Assembly: GCA_024400455.1 (NCBI GenBank)
Contig: JAKSMU010000014.1
Span: 1 to 48,027 of the forward strand
Direction of reading: 5' to 3'
Source of the DNA: Bacteroidales bacterium
GTDB taxonomy: Bacteria > Bacteroidota > Bacteroidia > Bacteroidales > F082
Length of the DNA: 48,027 nt
Both the position numbers and the translations under genes were made by a program. The notes below the pieces were generated by a model. The model did no database searches, was not told where the DNA came from, and saw only the letters and a list, made by a program, of their open reading frames with translations. Each line of letters opens with the position of its first letter. Positions within the stretch are counted from its first letter, which is position 1. Of this stretch, positions 31,411-39,815 are shown piece after piece.

Positions 31411-32565
31411 TTATGATTGGTGCTTAGCTTTGATTTTCCTAACCATATCAAATAGTAAGCCCGTCGGGCAGAGGAAACGGCACCAAGCGCGGTTGATGAA
31501 AAGCGAAACCACCAGCACAACGGCGGCAAAAACGATGCTGAACACGCTGATACTCTTCACGCTGAACACGCTGAAAGGTTCCGCGAAAGCCAAATCGATG
31601 CCAACGCCTATCGCAACCAATACGAGTAAGGTGAGCAAAAACAGTTTCCTGATGACAAGCAAAACGGTTGTCACTTTTCTTGAAGGATTCACTTTCTTCT
31701 TGCAGGCTTTCCCGGCCATTTCCTGCAAGGCGCCCATCGGGCAAAGATAGGTGCAGTAGAAGGCTTTTCCCGTGAGCAAAGGCAGCAACACCGCCAAGAC
31801 GAAAATCACGATGAGCACCCATTCCAAAGGCCATGAGATGCCGCTTGTGAGCCAGCTGTAGAATTTCAGCAACGACATTGAAGCGTTGCGCCAAAAGCCA
31901 ATGATTCCAATGGAGAGCAATAAGGTGATAAGCCGCAAGGTTTTGGTCTTCTGAGGATTGAAAAAGCAGATCAATGCTAGGATGACGACAATCAGAATGC
32001 AGATGTTAGGCAAAAGTGCGCTGTTGTCGGTGGTTTCAACGATGTTTTGTCTTGCCACGACTGCCAGTCTCGCTTTCAGGCTGTTCTGAATGCCTCTCGA
32101 TGAATAGGTCGCGCCACTGACGGCATCGACGTTTTTCTGCAAGGCTTCGTCAGCCGAAAGGCCGTTCCACGATTCAAGGTAGCCGGCATTGATAACGTTT
32201 TTGAGGAATCCCGGCGTTTCCTGATTGTCTAACAATTTGATTTGCATTATTTTGCCGTCATTATCAAGAGCAATGAGCAAAGGGGTCTTTCCTGCATAGC
32301 CTTTGATGTGGTCGGAGTAAGGCGATGAAAGCAAGACGGTTCCAATCGTTTCGTTTTCAGTGTTTTTGACAGCGAAATAGGAAGTGTCTAAAAACTGGAG
32401 TTGCTGGGCTTCGGGAAACAAATCCTGAATTTCCGAGACTTCTATGCTTGGAAGGCTTTCCGTGGCATCGCTTTTTTCCGTTTTGAAAATACAAACGGCA
32501 ATAACGGCAAGTAATGATGCTAAAATCAACCAGTTAAGTATCTTTTCGATTGTTTTCATTTGCAT
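31411..32565 (-). CDS. FMN-binding and 4Fe-4S membrane electron-transfer protein (NosR/RnfG-like)
   Basis: 384 residues. An N-terminal membrane anchor (ILNWLILASLLAVIAVCIF) leads to a periplasmic FMN-binding domain with the flavinylation motif SGATYSS (150-156). Four or more membrane helices follow. Two 4Fe-4S-type motifs of CxxxCP form lie near residues 272-285 (CTYLCPMGALQE) and 364-378 (CRFLCPTGLLFD). The layout resembles NosR/NapH-type proteins and suggests electron transfer between the quinone pool or ferredoxin and a periplasmic acceptor. No nos, nap or rnf partner lies nearby, so the acceptor is unknown. The promoter box at 32576-32584 is 11 bp ahead of its start. Confidence 0.85.
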   Translation of the reverse strand: MQMKTIEKILNWLILASLLAVIAVCIFKTEKSDATESLPSIEVSEIQDLFPEAQQLQFLDTSYFAVKNTENETIGTVLLSSPYSDHIKGYAGKTPLLIALDNDGKIMQIKLLDNQETPGFLKNVINAGYLESWNGLSADEALQKNVDAVSGATYSSRGIQNSLKARLAVVARQNIVETTDNSALLPNICILIVVILALICFFNPQKTKTLRLITLLLSIGIIGFWRNASMSLLKFYSWLTSGISWPLEWVLIVIFVLAVLLPLLTGKAFYCTYLCPMGALQEMAGKACKKKVNPSRKVTTVLLVIRKLFLLTLLVLVAIGVGIDLAFAEPFSVFSVKSISVFSIVFAAVVLVVSLFINRAWCRFLCPTGLLFDMVRKIKAKHQS

Positions 32566-32575
32566 TGAATTTTCA

Positions 32576-32584
32576 GCAAAAATA
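32576..32584 (-). promoter_or_regulatory. -7 promoter box (TATTTTTGC) for the FMN-binding gene
   Basis: An exact match on the minus strand, 10 bp before the ATG at 32565, giving a very short leader. Confidence 0.6.
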
Positions 32585-32655
32585 TAAAAAAGAGAGACAT
32601 GATTTTTTTGGTTTCACAAAACTTGCAAAACGCAGAGTATTTCCGCAAAAATTCC

Positions 32656-32663
32656 TATCTTTG
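32656..32663 (+). promoter_or_regulatory. -7 promoter box (TATCTTTG) for udk
   Basis: It matches TAnnTTTG and lies 22 bp before the udk ATG, divergent from the FMN-binding gene promoter. Confidence 0.55.
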
Positions 32664-32685
32664 TGGCAAATTTAAGTAGAGCATC

Positions 32686-33294
32686 ATGTTAGTCATCGGT
32701 ATAGCAGGCGGTTCGGGTTCGGGAAAGACCACCGTCGTCAAGGAGTTGGTAAACCAATTGCCTGAAAACTCAGTATCAGTTATTTCGCAAGACGCTTATT
32801 ATTACGATAATGGGTTCCGCACGCCTGCGGAGAAAAAGCAAATCAACTTCGACCATCCCGATGCCATTGAATGGGATCTGCTCATTGAGCACCTCGACCG
32901 ACTGAAAAACGGCGAGACGATTCCGATGCCGATTTATACCTATGTCACCTGTGCCCGTTCAGAGGAAGTCATCCATGTGCAGCCCACCGAAGTCATCATC
33001 GTGGAAGGCATCATGGTCTTGACCAATGAGGAATTGCGCAAGCGCATGGATATCAAGGTGTTTGTCGATACCGACAGCGATGAGCGTCTGATGCGTATCA
33101 TCCGCCGCGACATTGCCGAGCGTGGCCGCACTTGGGAAGACGTGTTGCGTCATTACCAGACTTTTGTGAAGCCCATGCACCAGCAGTTCATCGAGCCAAC
33201 GAAACGTTCCGCCGACATCATTCTGCCACGCGGTTCAAGTCCTGTGGTGGTCGACATTCTGGCTTCGAGAATCAGGATGCAGTTGAGGAAATGA
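32686..33294 (+). CDS. udk: Uridine kinase
   Basis: 202 residues. The P-loop GIAGGSGSGKTTVVKEL (residues ~5-21) and SQDAYYYDNGFRTPAEK, INFDHPDAIEWDLL, RIIRRDIAERGRT and PTKRSADIILPRG all match the uridine kinase family. It phosphorylates uridine and cytidine for pyrimidine salvage in the cytoplasm. It is followed directly by a 656-bp gene-free stretch made mostly of degenerate tandem repeats. Confidence 0.93.
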   Translation: MLVIGIAGGSGSGKTTVVKELVNQLPENSVSVISQDAYYYDNGFRTPAEKKQINFDHPDAIEWDLLIEHLDRLKNGETIPMPIYTYVTCARSEEVIHVQPTEVIIVEGIMVLTNEELRKRMDIKVFVDTDSDERLMRIIRRDIAERGRTWEDVLRHYQTFVKPMHQQFIEPTKRSADIILPRGSSPVVVDILASRIRMQLRK

Positions 33295-33329
33295 TGGCAG
33301 GCAGCGTGTCGAAACTCTAACAACAGAAG

Positions 33330-33610
33330 AATCTGGCACAACGAATGTGACAAACCGATGGTTTCAGAGAAATCTGGCACAAGCAGTTTGAAAAAGCGCA
33401 GGATTCAGAGAGAAATGACATTCGGAGTGTTGAAATGTGCAAGATGTGAAATAATCTGGCACTCCAAGTTTGAAAAAGTTCAGGATTCAGAATTATCCGA
33501 TACTATGTGTGCCGGAAAGTGTTGGATTTAGGGAAAAGTGACACAATGAGTGTGAAAAAGTGCTGGATTCAGAACAATCTGACATAATCCAGGACTTAAA
33601 ATTACTTGTT
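33330..33610. repeat. Degenerate tandem repeat, 41-bp period, about seven units
   Basis: Unit starts fall near 33330, 33371, 33412, 33453, 33493, 33534 and 33575, i.e. every 40-41 bp. The unit runs AATCTGGCAC, a variable core with GTTTGAAAAAGT, then GGATTCAGA. Whole units diverge from one another, with no short conserved repeat separated by unique spacers, so this is not CRISPR. No open frame runs through it. Confidence 0.75.
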
Positions 33611-33614
33611 ACAA

Positions 33615-33782
33615 GTGATTTTGGTCTTTTACGGTAGTCTAAAAGAGTATTTTCATGTGATTTCGGTCTTTCACAAGTGCTTCAAAGAGGGTTTTCGTGT
33701 GATTTTAGCATGTTTCAATTACAGAAAAGAGTATTTCTACGTGATTTGTGTCTGTTACATGGGCTGAAAGACTGTAATCAAC
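33615..33782. repeat. Second degenerate tandem repeat, 42-bp period, four units
   Basis: Units begin with GTGATTT at 33615, 33657, 33699 and 33741, exactly 42 bp apart, and share GTGATTT(C/T)GGTCTTT and AAAGAG(T/G)(A/G)TTTT. The sequence differs from the 41-bp array that ends just before it. It leads to the promoter of the 33951 gene. Confidence 0.78.
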
Positions 33783-33825
33783 CGTTTTTTTGCCCTCAAC
33801 ACCTGTTTGTGCGTTCGAAAATTTT

Positions 33826-33834
33826 TATTTTTGC
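33826..33834 (+). promoter_or_regulatory. -7 promoter box (TATTTTTGC) downstream of the repeat arrays
   Basis: An exact match; TTTG at 33806-33809 lies 16 bp upstream as a possible -33 element. The ATG of the next gene is about 115 bp downstream. Confidence 0.55.
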
Positions 33835-33950
33835 ACTTCGAACTCTCCCCGACGTCGTGTCGTGTGGCAAGTTTGACGTGCATCATCCGTCCGTGGTGCC
33901 CTTGTGAGAACTCTAATGCAGTGGACGGCTGCATCCGAAACACAATCTTT

Positions 33951-34739
33951 ATGCAACAAACCTATCAAAACCAATCGCCTTTCGAAGTATATGCTGCCGC
34001 AGATCGCATGTTGAGATTCATGGAAGGATGCGAACTTGACGAACCTTTGACCCGATGGAAGGCTGAACTTGACGCGGCTAATGAAAAATTGATGGACCGT
34101 ATATGCGACAGGTCGAAGAAAATCGGGCTTAAAGACCAGGCTAACGCCTTGCTCAAGTGCATCGTGAGCATCAGGCTTTTGGTGAAGTCGTGTCTGGCCA
34201 CAGGCGATGCCGATTTGGTGGAACATGCCAAGGCGGTCGAAAGGGTTTTGAACAGCTATGTCGGTTTTCGCCACATGTGTATAGCGAGCAAGATGACGAA
34301 CTCGTCACTCATGCTGCGTGACTTGACGACACCAGCGATGCTATTTCATGTTGAAGCCATACCCGAATTGTCGGGCCGCTTGTCGCTCCTCGAGCAAGCA
34401 AGAGAAGATGTGTCGAAGCGCCGTGAAGAAATGGTAGAATCTGCTGTTGCAGCAAAAAACAGCCCGCAATTGCAGTCTTTGAAACGCAATGTGGCGCAGC
34501 TGATGAACAAAATCGGTGACTATCTTAAAGCCATGTCGTGTGTCGATGCTGAAGCCTATGGCCCCATGCTGAGAATGTTTCAGCTTATCCTAAGCGACCA
34601 GGCCAAGAGGCGCAAGGTTGCACTAAGAAGGAAAAAGCAGAGGATGCAGAAAAAACAAGATGCTTCAACAGTGAAGATGACCAAGAGCGTTGCGGAGAAA
34701 AAGGATGAGGGGTTGGATGCGGAGATGGGGGAAGGATGA
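33951..34739 (+). CDS. Helical hypothetical protein (possibly DUF6261-like)
   Basis: 262 residues from the ATG at 33951. The upstream part of the open frame (33807-33950) overlaps the promoter and is not expected to be translated. The product is almost all helix (QANALLKCIVSIRLLVKSCL; ISELSGRL-like and REDVSKRREEMVESAVAAK segments) and ends in a lysine/arginine-rich tail (RRKVALRRKKQRMQKKQDA). It has no signal peptide or membrane segment. General features recall Bacteroidota DUF6261 proteins of about 250 residues, but I am unsure. It lies between repeat arrays and the restriction enzyme gene; a basic coiled tail could bind nucleic acid. Confidence 0.6.
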   Translation: MQQTYQNQSPFEVYAAADRMLRFMEGCELDEPLTRWKAELDAANEKLMDRICDRSKKIGLKDQANALLKCIVSIRLLVKSCLATGDADLVEHAKAVERVLNSYVGFRHMCIASKMTNSSLMLRDLTTPAMLFHVEAIPELSGRLSLLEQAREDVSKRREEMVESAVAAKNSPQLQSLKRNVAQLMNKIGDYLKAMSCVDAEAYGPMLRMFQLILSDQAKRRKVALRRKKQRMQKKQDASTVKMTKSVAEKKDEGLDAEMGEG

Positions 34740-34835
34740 ATGTAATGGAATGATCTTGCAAAGATGATGCTATCAAATCGAAACAACCGGCTATTGATTA
34801 TGGCGAAATTGAATAGAACCTTTATGTTTTTTCCC

Positions 34836-34843
34836 TATTTTTA
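34836..34843 (+). promoter_or_regulatory. -7-like box (TATTTTTA) for the restriction-modification gene
   Basis: It differs from TAnnTTTG only in the last base and lies 23 bp before the ATG at 34867. Confidence 0.4.
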
Positions 34844-34866
34844 CCGCCTCAAACACCTTATCTGCC

Positions 34867-37800
34867 ATGCAAATCTTTCAGAAAAATATTCTTAGGAAAT
34901 ACACCGAGAGCCTTAACCCCGACCGAATTGAGAAAAGCTATCGTCAATTTGCAGATTACTTCCTCAATCCCAAAAGGCAGGAAAACATCAGAAACAGCAA
35001 GGAAGAACAATTTCAGGAAGGTTTCCTTCGGGAATTGTTTGTGAATATTCTGGGATACACGCTGAACCCTGACCCTGATTTCAACCTCATCACCGAGAAG
35101 AAGAACGAGACCAACAGCAAGAAGGCAGACGGAGCGATTTTGGCAGATGGAGAAGTCGTAGGTGTAATCGAGCTGAAAGACCACAAGACAACTGACTTGG
35201 GGAAGGTTGAGGCTCAAGCGTTCAACTACAAAAGCCAACACAAGGACGCTGTTTATGTTGTGATTTCCAACTTTGAGAAACTGAGGTTTTATATTGACAA
35301 TGCTGTTGATTTCGAGGAGTTCGACCTGTTCCGTCTCACTAAAGACGATTTTGCAAGGCTTTGGATCTGTCTGGCATACGAGAGCATAGTCAAGAACCTG
35401 CCAAAGCAAATCAAGGAGGCAAGCCTAAACAACGAGGAACAAATCACCAATGCACTCTATAAGGACTACTCCAGCTTCAAGCGTGAGCTGTTTGAGGATA
35501 TATTGAAAAACAACCCAACCGACGATACAGAGCACAAAATCCTACTATTCAAGAAGACGCAGAAACTCCTCGACCGGCTGCTGTTCATCTTCTTTGCCGA
35601 GGACAGAGACCTTTTGCCACCCAACTCCATCATGCTCATCATCGAGCAATGGGAGAAACTGAAGGATCTGGATGAATACCAGCCGTTCTACAACCGCCTG
35701 AAGAAGTATTTCGGCTATATGAACACGGGATTTCAAGGAAAGAACTTTGAAGTGTTTGCCTATAACGGCGGACTTTTCAAACCTGATGAAATCCTTGACG
35801 GCCTGATTATCACAGATGAACTTCTCGTAAAGTATTGCAAGAAACTATCCGACTACGATTTTGCGTCGGATGTCGATGTGAACATCCTCGGCCATATCTT
35901 TGAAAACTCATTGACCGAAATCGAGGAAATCACCACAAAACTGCAGCAGGGCGAAGCGCCCACGATAAGCAAACGCAAGAAAGATGGTGTTTTCTATACG
36001 CCACAATACATCACCAAATACATCGTTGAAAATACGGTTGGGAAACTCTGTAAGGAAAAGAAATCGGAACTTGGAATCGACGAAAGCGAGTATTTTGCTG
36101 ATAAGAAAAGGCAGTTATCGACAAAGAAAACCTTGATTCAAAAATTGGATGCCTATCGTGACTGGCTGTTGCAAATCTCCATCTGTGACCCTGCCTGTGG
36201 CAGCGGAGCATTTCTTAACGCAGCCTTGGATTTCCTCATGGCCGAGCACAAGCTGATTGATGAAATGCAAGCCAAGGTTGCTGGCGAAAGCATCGTGTTC
36301 CAGAATGTTGAAAATTCCATCCTCGAAAACAACCTTTACGGTGTTGACATCAATGAAGAGAGCGTGGAGATTGCCAAGCTCTCGTTGTGGCTTCGTACCG
36401 CAAAACCGCACCGGAAACTCAGTTCGTTGAACAACAACATCAAATGCGGCAACTCGCTGATTGACGACACTAAGATTGCAGGCGAAAAGGCATTTTGCTG
36501 GGAGAAGGAATTCCCAACCGTGTTTCGTGAGAAGAAAAAGCTTCCTTGGCACATCACTACGGCCGTACACGATAGCCGTACCTCCGACCGGATGATAGAA
36601 TACAAAGTGAGGCAACTGCGCGACCATGGCACACGCCCCTATCCGGAACCGATGTTGCTGAGCGAGCAGGAAGAAATCATCATTACGGAAACCGTAGCGA
36701 AGATTGTGGCAGAGGACAAGCTGAATGTATTGGCCTATAATATCTGTTTCGACCACATGCACTTACTGCTCGTGTGCGAGGAGGAAGAAGTTCCGAGAAT
36801 TGTAGGAAAGATAAAGTCGATGACGGCGAGAGCCGTAAACATCGCTATGGGGAGAACCATACCGATGGCGGAAACCGAGACGGCGGCAGCTAGGACGGCG
36901 GTAGCAACAACGGGTCACGACCCGTTGTCCGTACCCGCCGCCGAGAACCTGCCGGACGAGACTGCCGTGTCCGATACCGTCCCCGAAAAAAGACCGAAAA
37001 AAGGCCGCACGCAATGCTCGCTGTGGACACAAAAATTCGGTTGCACCCCTATACGGTCCCAAGAACACCTCTACAATGCCATTGCCTATATCCAAACCAA
37101 CCGCGAGCACCACGACCTTCCGCCCCTCGATGTGGAATATCCACACTGTGTCTCCATCGACGAAGGTTTCCGCCCGGAATATTCTGGCGGCTTCGACGTA
37201 GTGATTGGCAATCCACCGTATGTGCAGTTGCAAACCATGGGTGAAATGAGCAAAAAATATGAGGAATGTGGTTATGAGGTTTTCAGTAAAACATCCGATT
37301 TGTATTGCTTGTTCTATGAGCGTGGCTGCCAATTGCTCAAACGAAAAGGTCTGTTGGGCTTTATCGCTTCCAATAAATGGTTAAAAGTCAATTATGGTAT
37401 TCCGCTAAGACGCTATTTGACGAGCATGGTTAATCCCTACATTTTGATAGACTTTCCTGGAGTCCCTGTCTTTGAGGATGCAACCGTTGACCCTCAGATT
37501 CTACTGCTTTCAAAAGAACCTTATTCTGGTAATACCTATGCTTGTGCCTGCAAGGACACTTCGGATATCGAGTTATTCTTTGAGGAAAATAAAAAAGCTG
37601 CATCCTTCGGTGAAGATGCCTGGGCAATCCCTAATGATTCATCGGCTGTTTTTGATAAGATTAATAATGGAAAGGCTTTGAAAGATTTGCCGATAACTAT
37701 CAACTACGGCATCAAAACCGGTTACAATGATGCTTTCTTCATCGATGGAGAAACAAGAGAAGCCTTGATTCAACAAGATCCAAAAAGTGCAGAAATCATC

Positions 37801-38652
37801 AAGCCACTGCTTCGAGGAAGAGATATACAGGCTTGGATGCCGGATGAAGTTGACCAATATTTGATTGCGACTTTGCCTTCGCTGCACATAGACATTGATA
37901 ATTATCCGGCAATCAAAAACCATTTGCTTTCATTCGGCATTGAAAGATTGGAACAAAGTGGAGCAAAAGGAGCCAGGAAAAAAACTCCTAATAATTGGTT
38001 TGAAACACAAGATACCATTGCGTATTACGAAGAGTTTTCCAAGCCCAAAATCATGTATCCGAATATGACCAAATATCTGCCATTCATTTATGACGAGGAA
38101 GGTTATTTCGGGAACGATAAGACTTTTATGATTACCTCTCAAGACGATGGTTTCTCACTTAAATTCCTAGTAGCCATTCTTAACTCGAATTTGGCAAAGT
38201 TTTGGATTCGTCGTAATTGTCCTGAATTGGGTGATGACCGTCGTGAAATCCGCAAAGTCTATTTCGAGAACTTCTGCATCCCTGAAGGTGCTAACCAGCA
38301 GGTTTTTATCGAAATGACCGACTTGCAAATGAAAAATGTGAAAGCCTTGCATCAAAAGCGCCACCGTTTCATCCACCGTTTGCAGGAAAGCCTTGGCATC
38401 CAGAAAGTCACTGCTGCATTGGAGCGTTTCGATGAAGCCGATTTCAAGACCTTGCTTGCCGAACTGAAGAAGCAGAAAATCAGCCTCACTCTCACCCAAA
38501 AGGACGAATGGGAAGACTATTTCAACCAATACAAGACGGATTGTAACGCCCTTTCCGCTCAAATCGCCGCCACCGACAAGCAGATTGACCAAATGGTGTA
38601 TCAACTTTACGGCCTGACGGAAGATGAAATCAAGGTTGTGGAAGGAGAGTAA
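34867..38652 (+). CDS. Type IIG (Eco57I-like) restriction-modification enzyme with an inserted HUH/Y1-transposase-like domain
   Basis: 1261 residues. The N-terminal nuclease has Asp88 and Glu102-Leu-Lys104 (VGVIELKDHK), a PD-(D/E)XK pattern. The methyltransferase has motif I DPACGSG (441-447) and motif IV NPPY (782-785) in GGFDVVIGNPPYVQ. A C-terminal TaqI-like specificity region (~880-1150) completes a one-protein enzyme that methylates adenine and cuts DNA. In relatives known to me motif IV follows the EKEFPxVF segment within a short loop; here about 200 residues (554-755) intervene. The insert reads as a Y1/REP-associated transposase fold: LPWHITTAVHDSR at its start, the HUH-type pair His630-Met-His632 in CFDHMHLLLVC, a low-complexity linker (663-716), then LWTQKFGCTPIRS and a YIQTNR helix. 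The catalytic tyrosine position seems changed. No separate R, M or S gene is adjacent. Confidence 0.85.
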   Translation: MQIFQKNILRKYTESLNPDRIEKSYRQFADYFLNPKRQENIRNSKEEQFQEGFLRELFVNILGYTLNPDPDFNLITEKKNETNSKKADGAILADGEVVGVIELKDHKTTDLGKVEAQAFNYKSQHKDAVYVVISNFEKLRFYIDNAVDFEEFDLFRLTKDDFARLWICLAYESIVKNLPKQIKEASLNNEEQITNALYKDYSSFKRELFEDILKNNPTDDTEHKILLFKKTQKLLDRLLFIFFAEDRDLLPPNSIMLIIEQWEKLKDLDEYQPFYNRLKKYFGYMNTGFQGKNFEVFAYNGGLFKPDEILDGLIITDELLVKYCKKLSDYDFASDVDVNILGHIFENSLTEIEEITTKLQQGEAPTISKRKKDGVFYTPQYITKYIVENTVGKLCKEKKSELGIDESEYFADKKRQLSTKKTLIQKLDAYRDWLLQISICDPACGSGAFLNAALDFLMAEHKLIDEMQAKVAGESIVFQNVENSILENNLYGVDINEESVEIAKLSLWLRTAKPHRKLSSLNNNIKCGNSLIDDTKIAGEKAFCWEKEFPTVFREKKKLPWHITTAVHDSRTSDRMIEYKVRQLRDHGTRPYPEPMLLSEQEEIIITETVAKIVAEDKLNVLAYNICFDHMHLLLVCEEEEVPRIVGKIKSMTARAVNIAMGRTIPMAETETAAARTAVATTGHDPLSVPAAENLPDETAVSDTVPEKRPKKGRTQCSLWTQKFGCTPIRSQEHLYNAIAYIQTNREHHDLPPLDVEYPHCVSIDEGFRPEYSGGFDVVIGNPPYVQLQTMGEMSKKYEECGYEVFSKTSDLYCLFYERGCQLLKRKGLLGFIASNKWLKVNYGIPLRRYLTSMVNPYILIDFPGVPVFEDATVDPQILLLSKEPYSGNTYACACKDTSDIELFFEENKKAASFGEDAWAIPNDSSAVFDKINNGKALKDLPITINYGIKTGYNDAFFIDGETREALIQQDPKSAEIIKPLLRGRDIQAWMPDEVDQYLIATLPSLHIDIDNYPAIKNHLLSFGIERLEQSGAKGARKKTPNNWFETQDTIAYYEEFSKPKIMYPNMTKYLPFIYDEEGYFGNDKTFMITSQDDGFSLKFLVAILNSNLAKFWIRRNCPELGDDRREIRKVYFENFCIPEGANQQVFIEMTDLQMKNVKALHQKRHRFIHRLQESLGIQKVTAALERFDEADFKTLLAELKKQKISLTLTQKDEWEDYFNQYKTDCNALSAQIAATDKQIDQMVYQLYGLTEDEIKVVEGE
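36907..36928 (+). repeat. Perfect REP-like hairpin inside the HUH-like insert
   Basis: ACAACGGGT (36907-36915) and ACCCGTTGT (36920-36928) are exact complements around the loop CACG. The hairpin lies in the coding DNA of the linker (residues ~681-688) and is the only such 9-bp perfect stem with a 4-base loop noticed in this gene. Confidence 0.65.
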
Positions 38653-38680
38653 TAATCTAAAACACTAATAATCAAATCTT

Positions 38681-39319
38681 ATGACAAACACTCAAATCAA
38701 AGACGAAATTGTCAGGTTGTTGAAATCAACCAAACGCGAATACATCGAAGATGTCATTGATGGATTGGAGGAACTGGGGTTCTTTGAGGCTCCTGCTTCA
38801 ACCAAGTTCCATCTCAACGAGGCTGGCGGACTGGCAGAACATTCTCTCAATGTGTGCAAGGTGGCGCTCATGCTGCGCAAGCAGATGATTGAGATGAAAC
38901 CCGAAATCGAACCTCACCTTCCGGAAGACAGCGTCATCATCGCATCGCTGCTGCATGACGTGTGCAAGGCCGACATCTACAAGAAAGCGGTGAAGAAACG
39001 CAAGAACGTCTATGGCGTGTGGGAGGATTACGACGGCTACGAGGTGGATTACAGCAGTTTTCCGCTTGGTCATGGCGAGAAGTCGGTCATCGTCGTGCTG
39101 AGGATGGGCTTCGACTTAAGCGATGAGGAAATCATGGCCATGCGTTGGCACATGAGTGCTTGGGATTTGCCATTCCAAAGCCCCGACATCAAGGGCAACT
39201 ACAACGCCGCCAAGGAGATCTGCCCGCTTTGCTCATTAGTGCAGTCGGCCGACAATCTGGCTGCCAACATGTTGGAATACAAGGAAAACGATCAGGATCT
39301 TTTGGTCAGGACTTATTAA
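38681..39319 (+). CDS. HD-domain hydrolase
   Basis: 212 residues, starting 28 bp after the restriction enzyme stop, so the two are likely co-transcribed. The HD metal site is complete by eye: His54 (GLAEHSLNV), His92-Asp93 (ASLLHDVCKAD), His131 (LGHGEKSV), His157 (RWHMSAWD) and Asp191 (SADNLAANM). Proteins of this superfamily remove phosphate or act as phosphodiesterases or nucleotidases; this one resembles small HD proteins near YhaM-type exonucleases but lacks an OB domain. Next to a restriction system it could act on nucleotides or DNA ends, but that is inference. Confidence 0.8.
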   Translation: MTNTQIKDEIVRLLKSTKREYIEDVIDGLEELGFFEAPASTKFHLNEAGGLAEHSLNVCKVALMLRKQMIEMKPEIEPHLPEDSVIIASLLHDVCKADIYKKAVKKRKNVYGVWEDYDGYEVDYSSFPLGHGEKSVIVVLRMGFDLSDEEIMAMRWHMSAWDLPFQSPDIKGNYNAAKEICPLCSLVQSADNLAANMLEYKENDQDLLVRTY

Positions 39320-39453
39320 AAATAGGCAATCATATACTTTTTGACCCATAGTGGTATATCTTACTTTTTTGGAAACAAATCTCTCACAAATGCTTTGCAT
39401 TACCTTCGGTGAATCTTCGATTTCAGCGTAACTAAATCTCTCACAAATCTTTT

Positions 39454-39517
39454 TACCCTATCCGATTCCCCCTAATCGGGGGGCATCGGGTTCCGCATCT
39501 CCGATGTTCTACGGGTA
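39454..39517. other. Three-stem folded element
   Basis: An outer stem TACCC (39454-39458)/GGGTA (39513-39517) encloses two hairpins: CCGATT/AATCGG (39462-39479) and CATCGG/CCGATG (39484-39506). The three stems nest without overlap, giving a three-way junction. It could be an RNA or a DNA-level recombination or binding site. Confidence 0.45.
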
Positions 39518-39815
39518 AGAATCGAGTAGTTACGAGAATCAGAGGCAGATAGGGAAAATTTTAGGGACTTATTTACCTGTTGGCACAAACAAAAACAATA
39601 AAAACACTTTGCCATCAATCCATTCGCTAGGCGAATATGCCGTGTAGGCGAATCCCATGCCGTTCAAGCAAGCTTGACGTCCTGTCCTTCACCTCCCCAG
39701 CAGCCTGTCGGCCAAATTGCTGGCAAAGTAAAAAACATGAAAAACAAAGTCCTTCAGAAACCAAAGTTCCATCCTATTGAAAAATGTTTTTCGGGCAAGG
39801 TTTTTGTTGTTTTTT

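Noticed and set aside
33330..33782. CRISPR array
   Set aside because: The period is regular, but whole units drift together; there is no short identical repeat with unrelated spacers, and no cas gene nearby.
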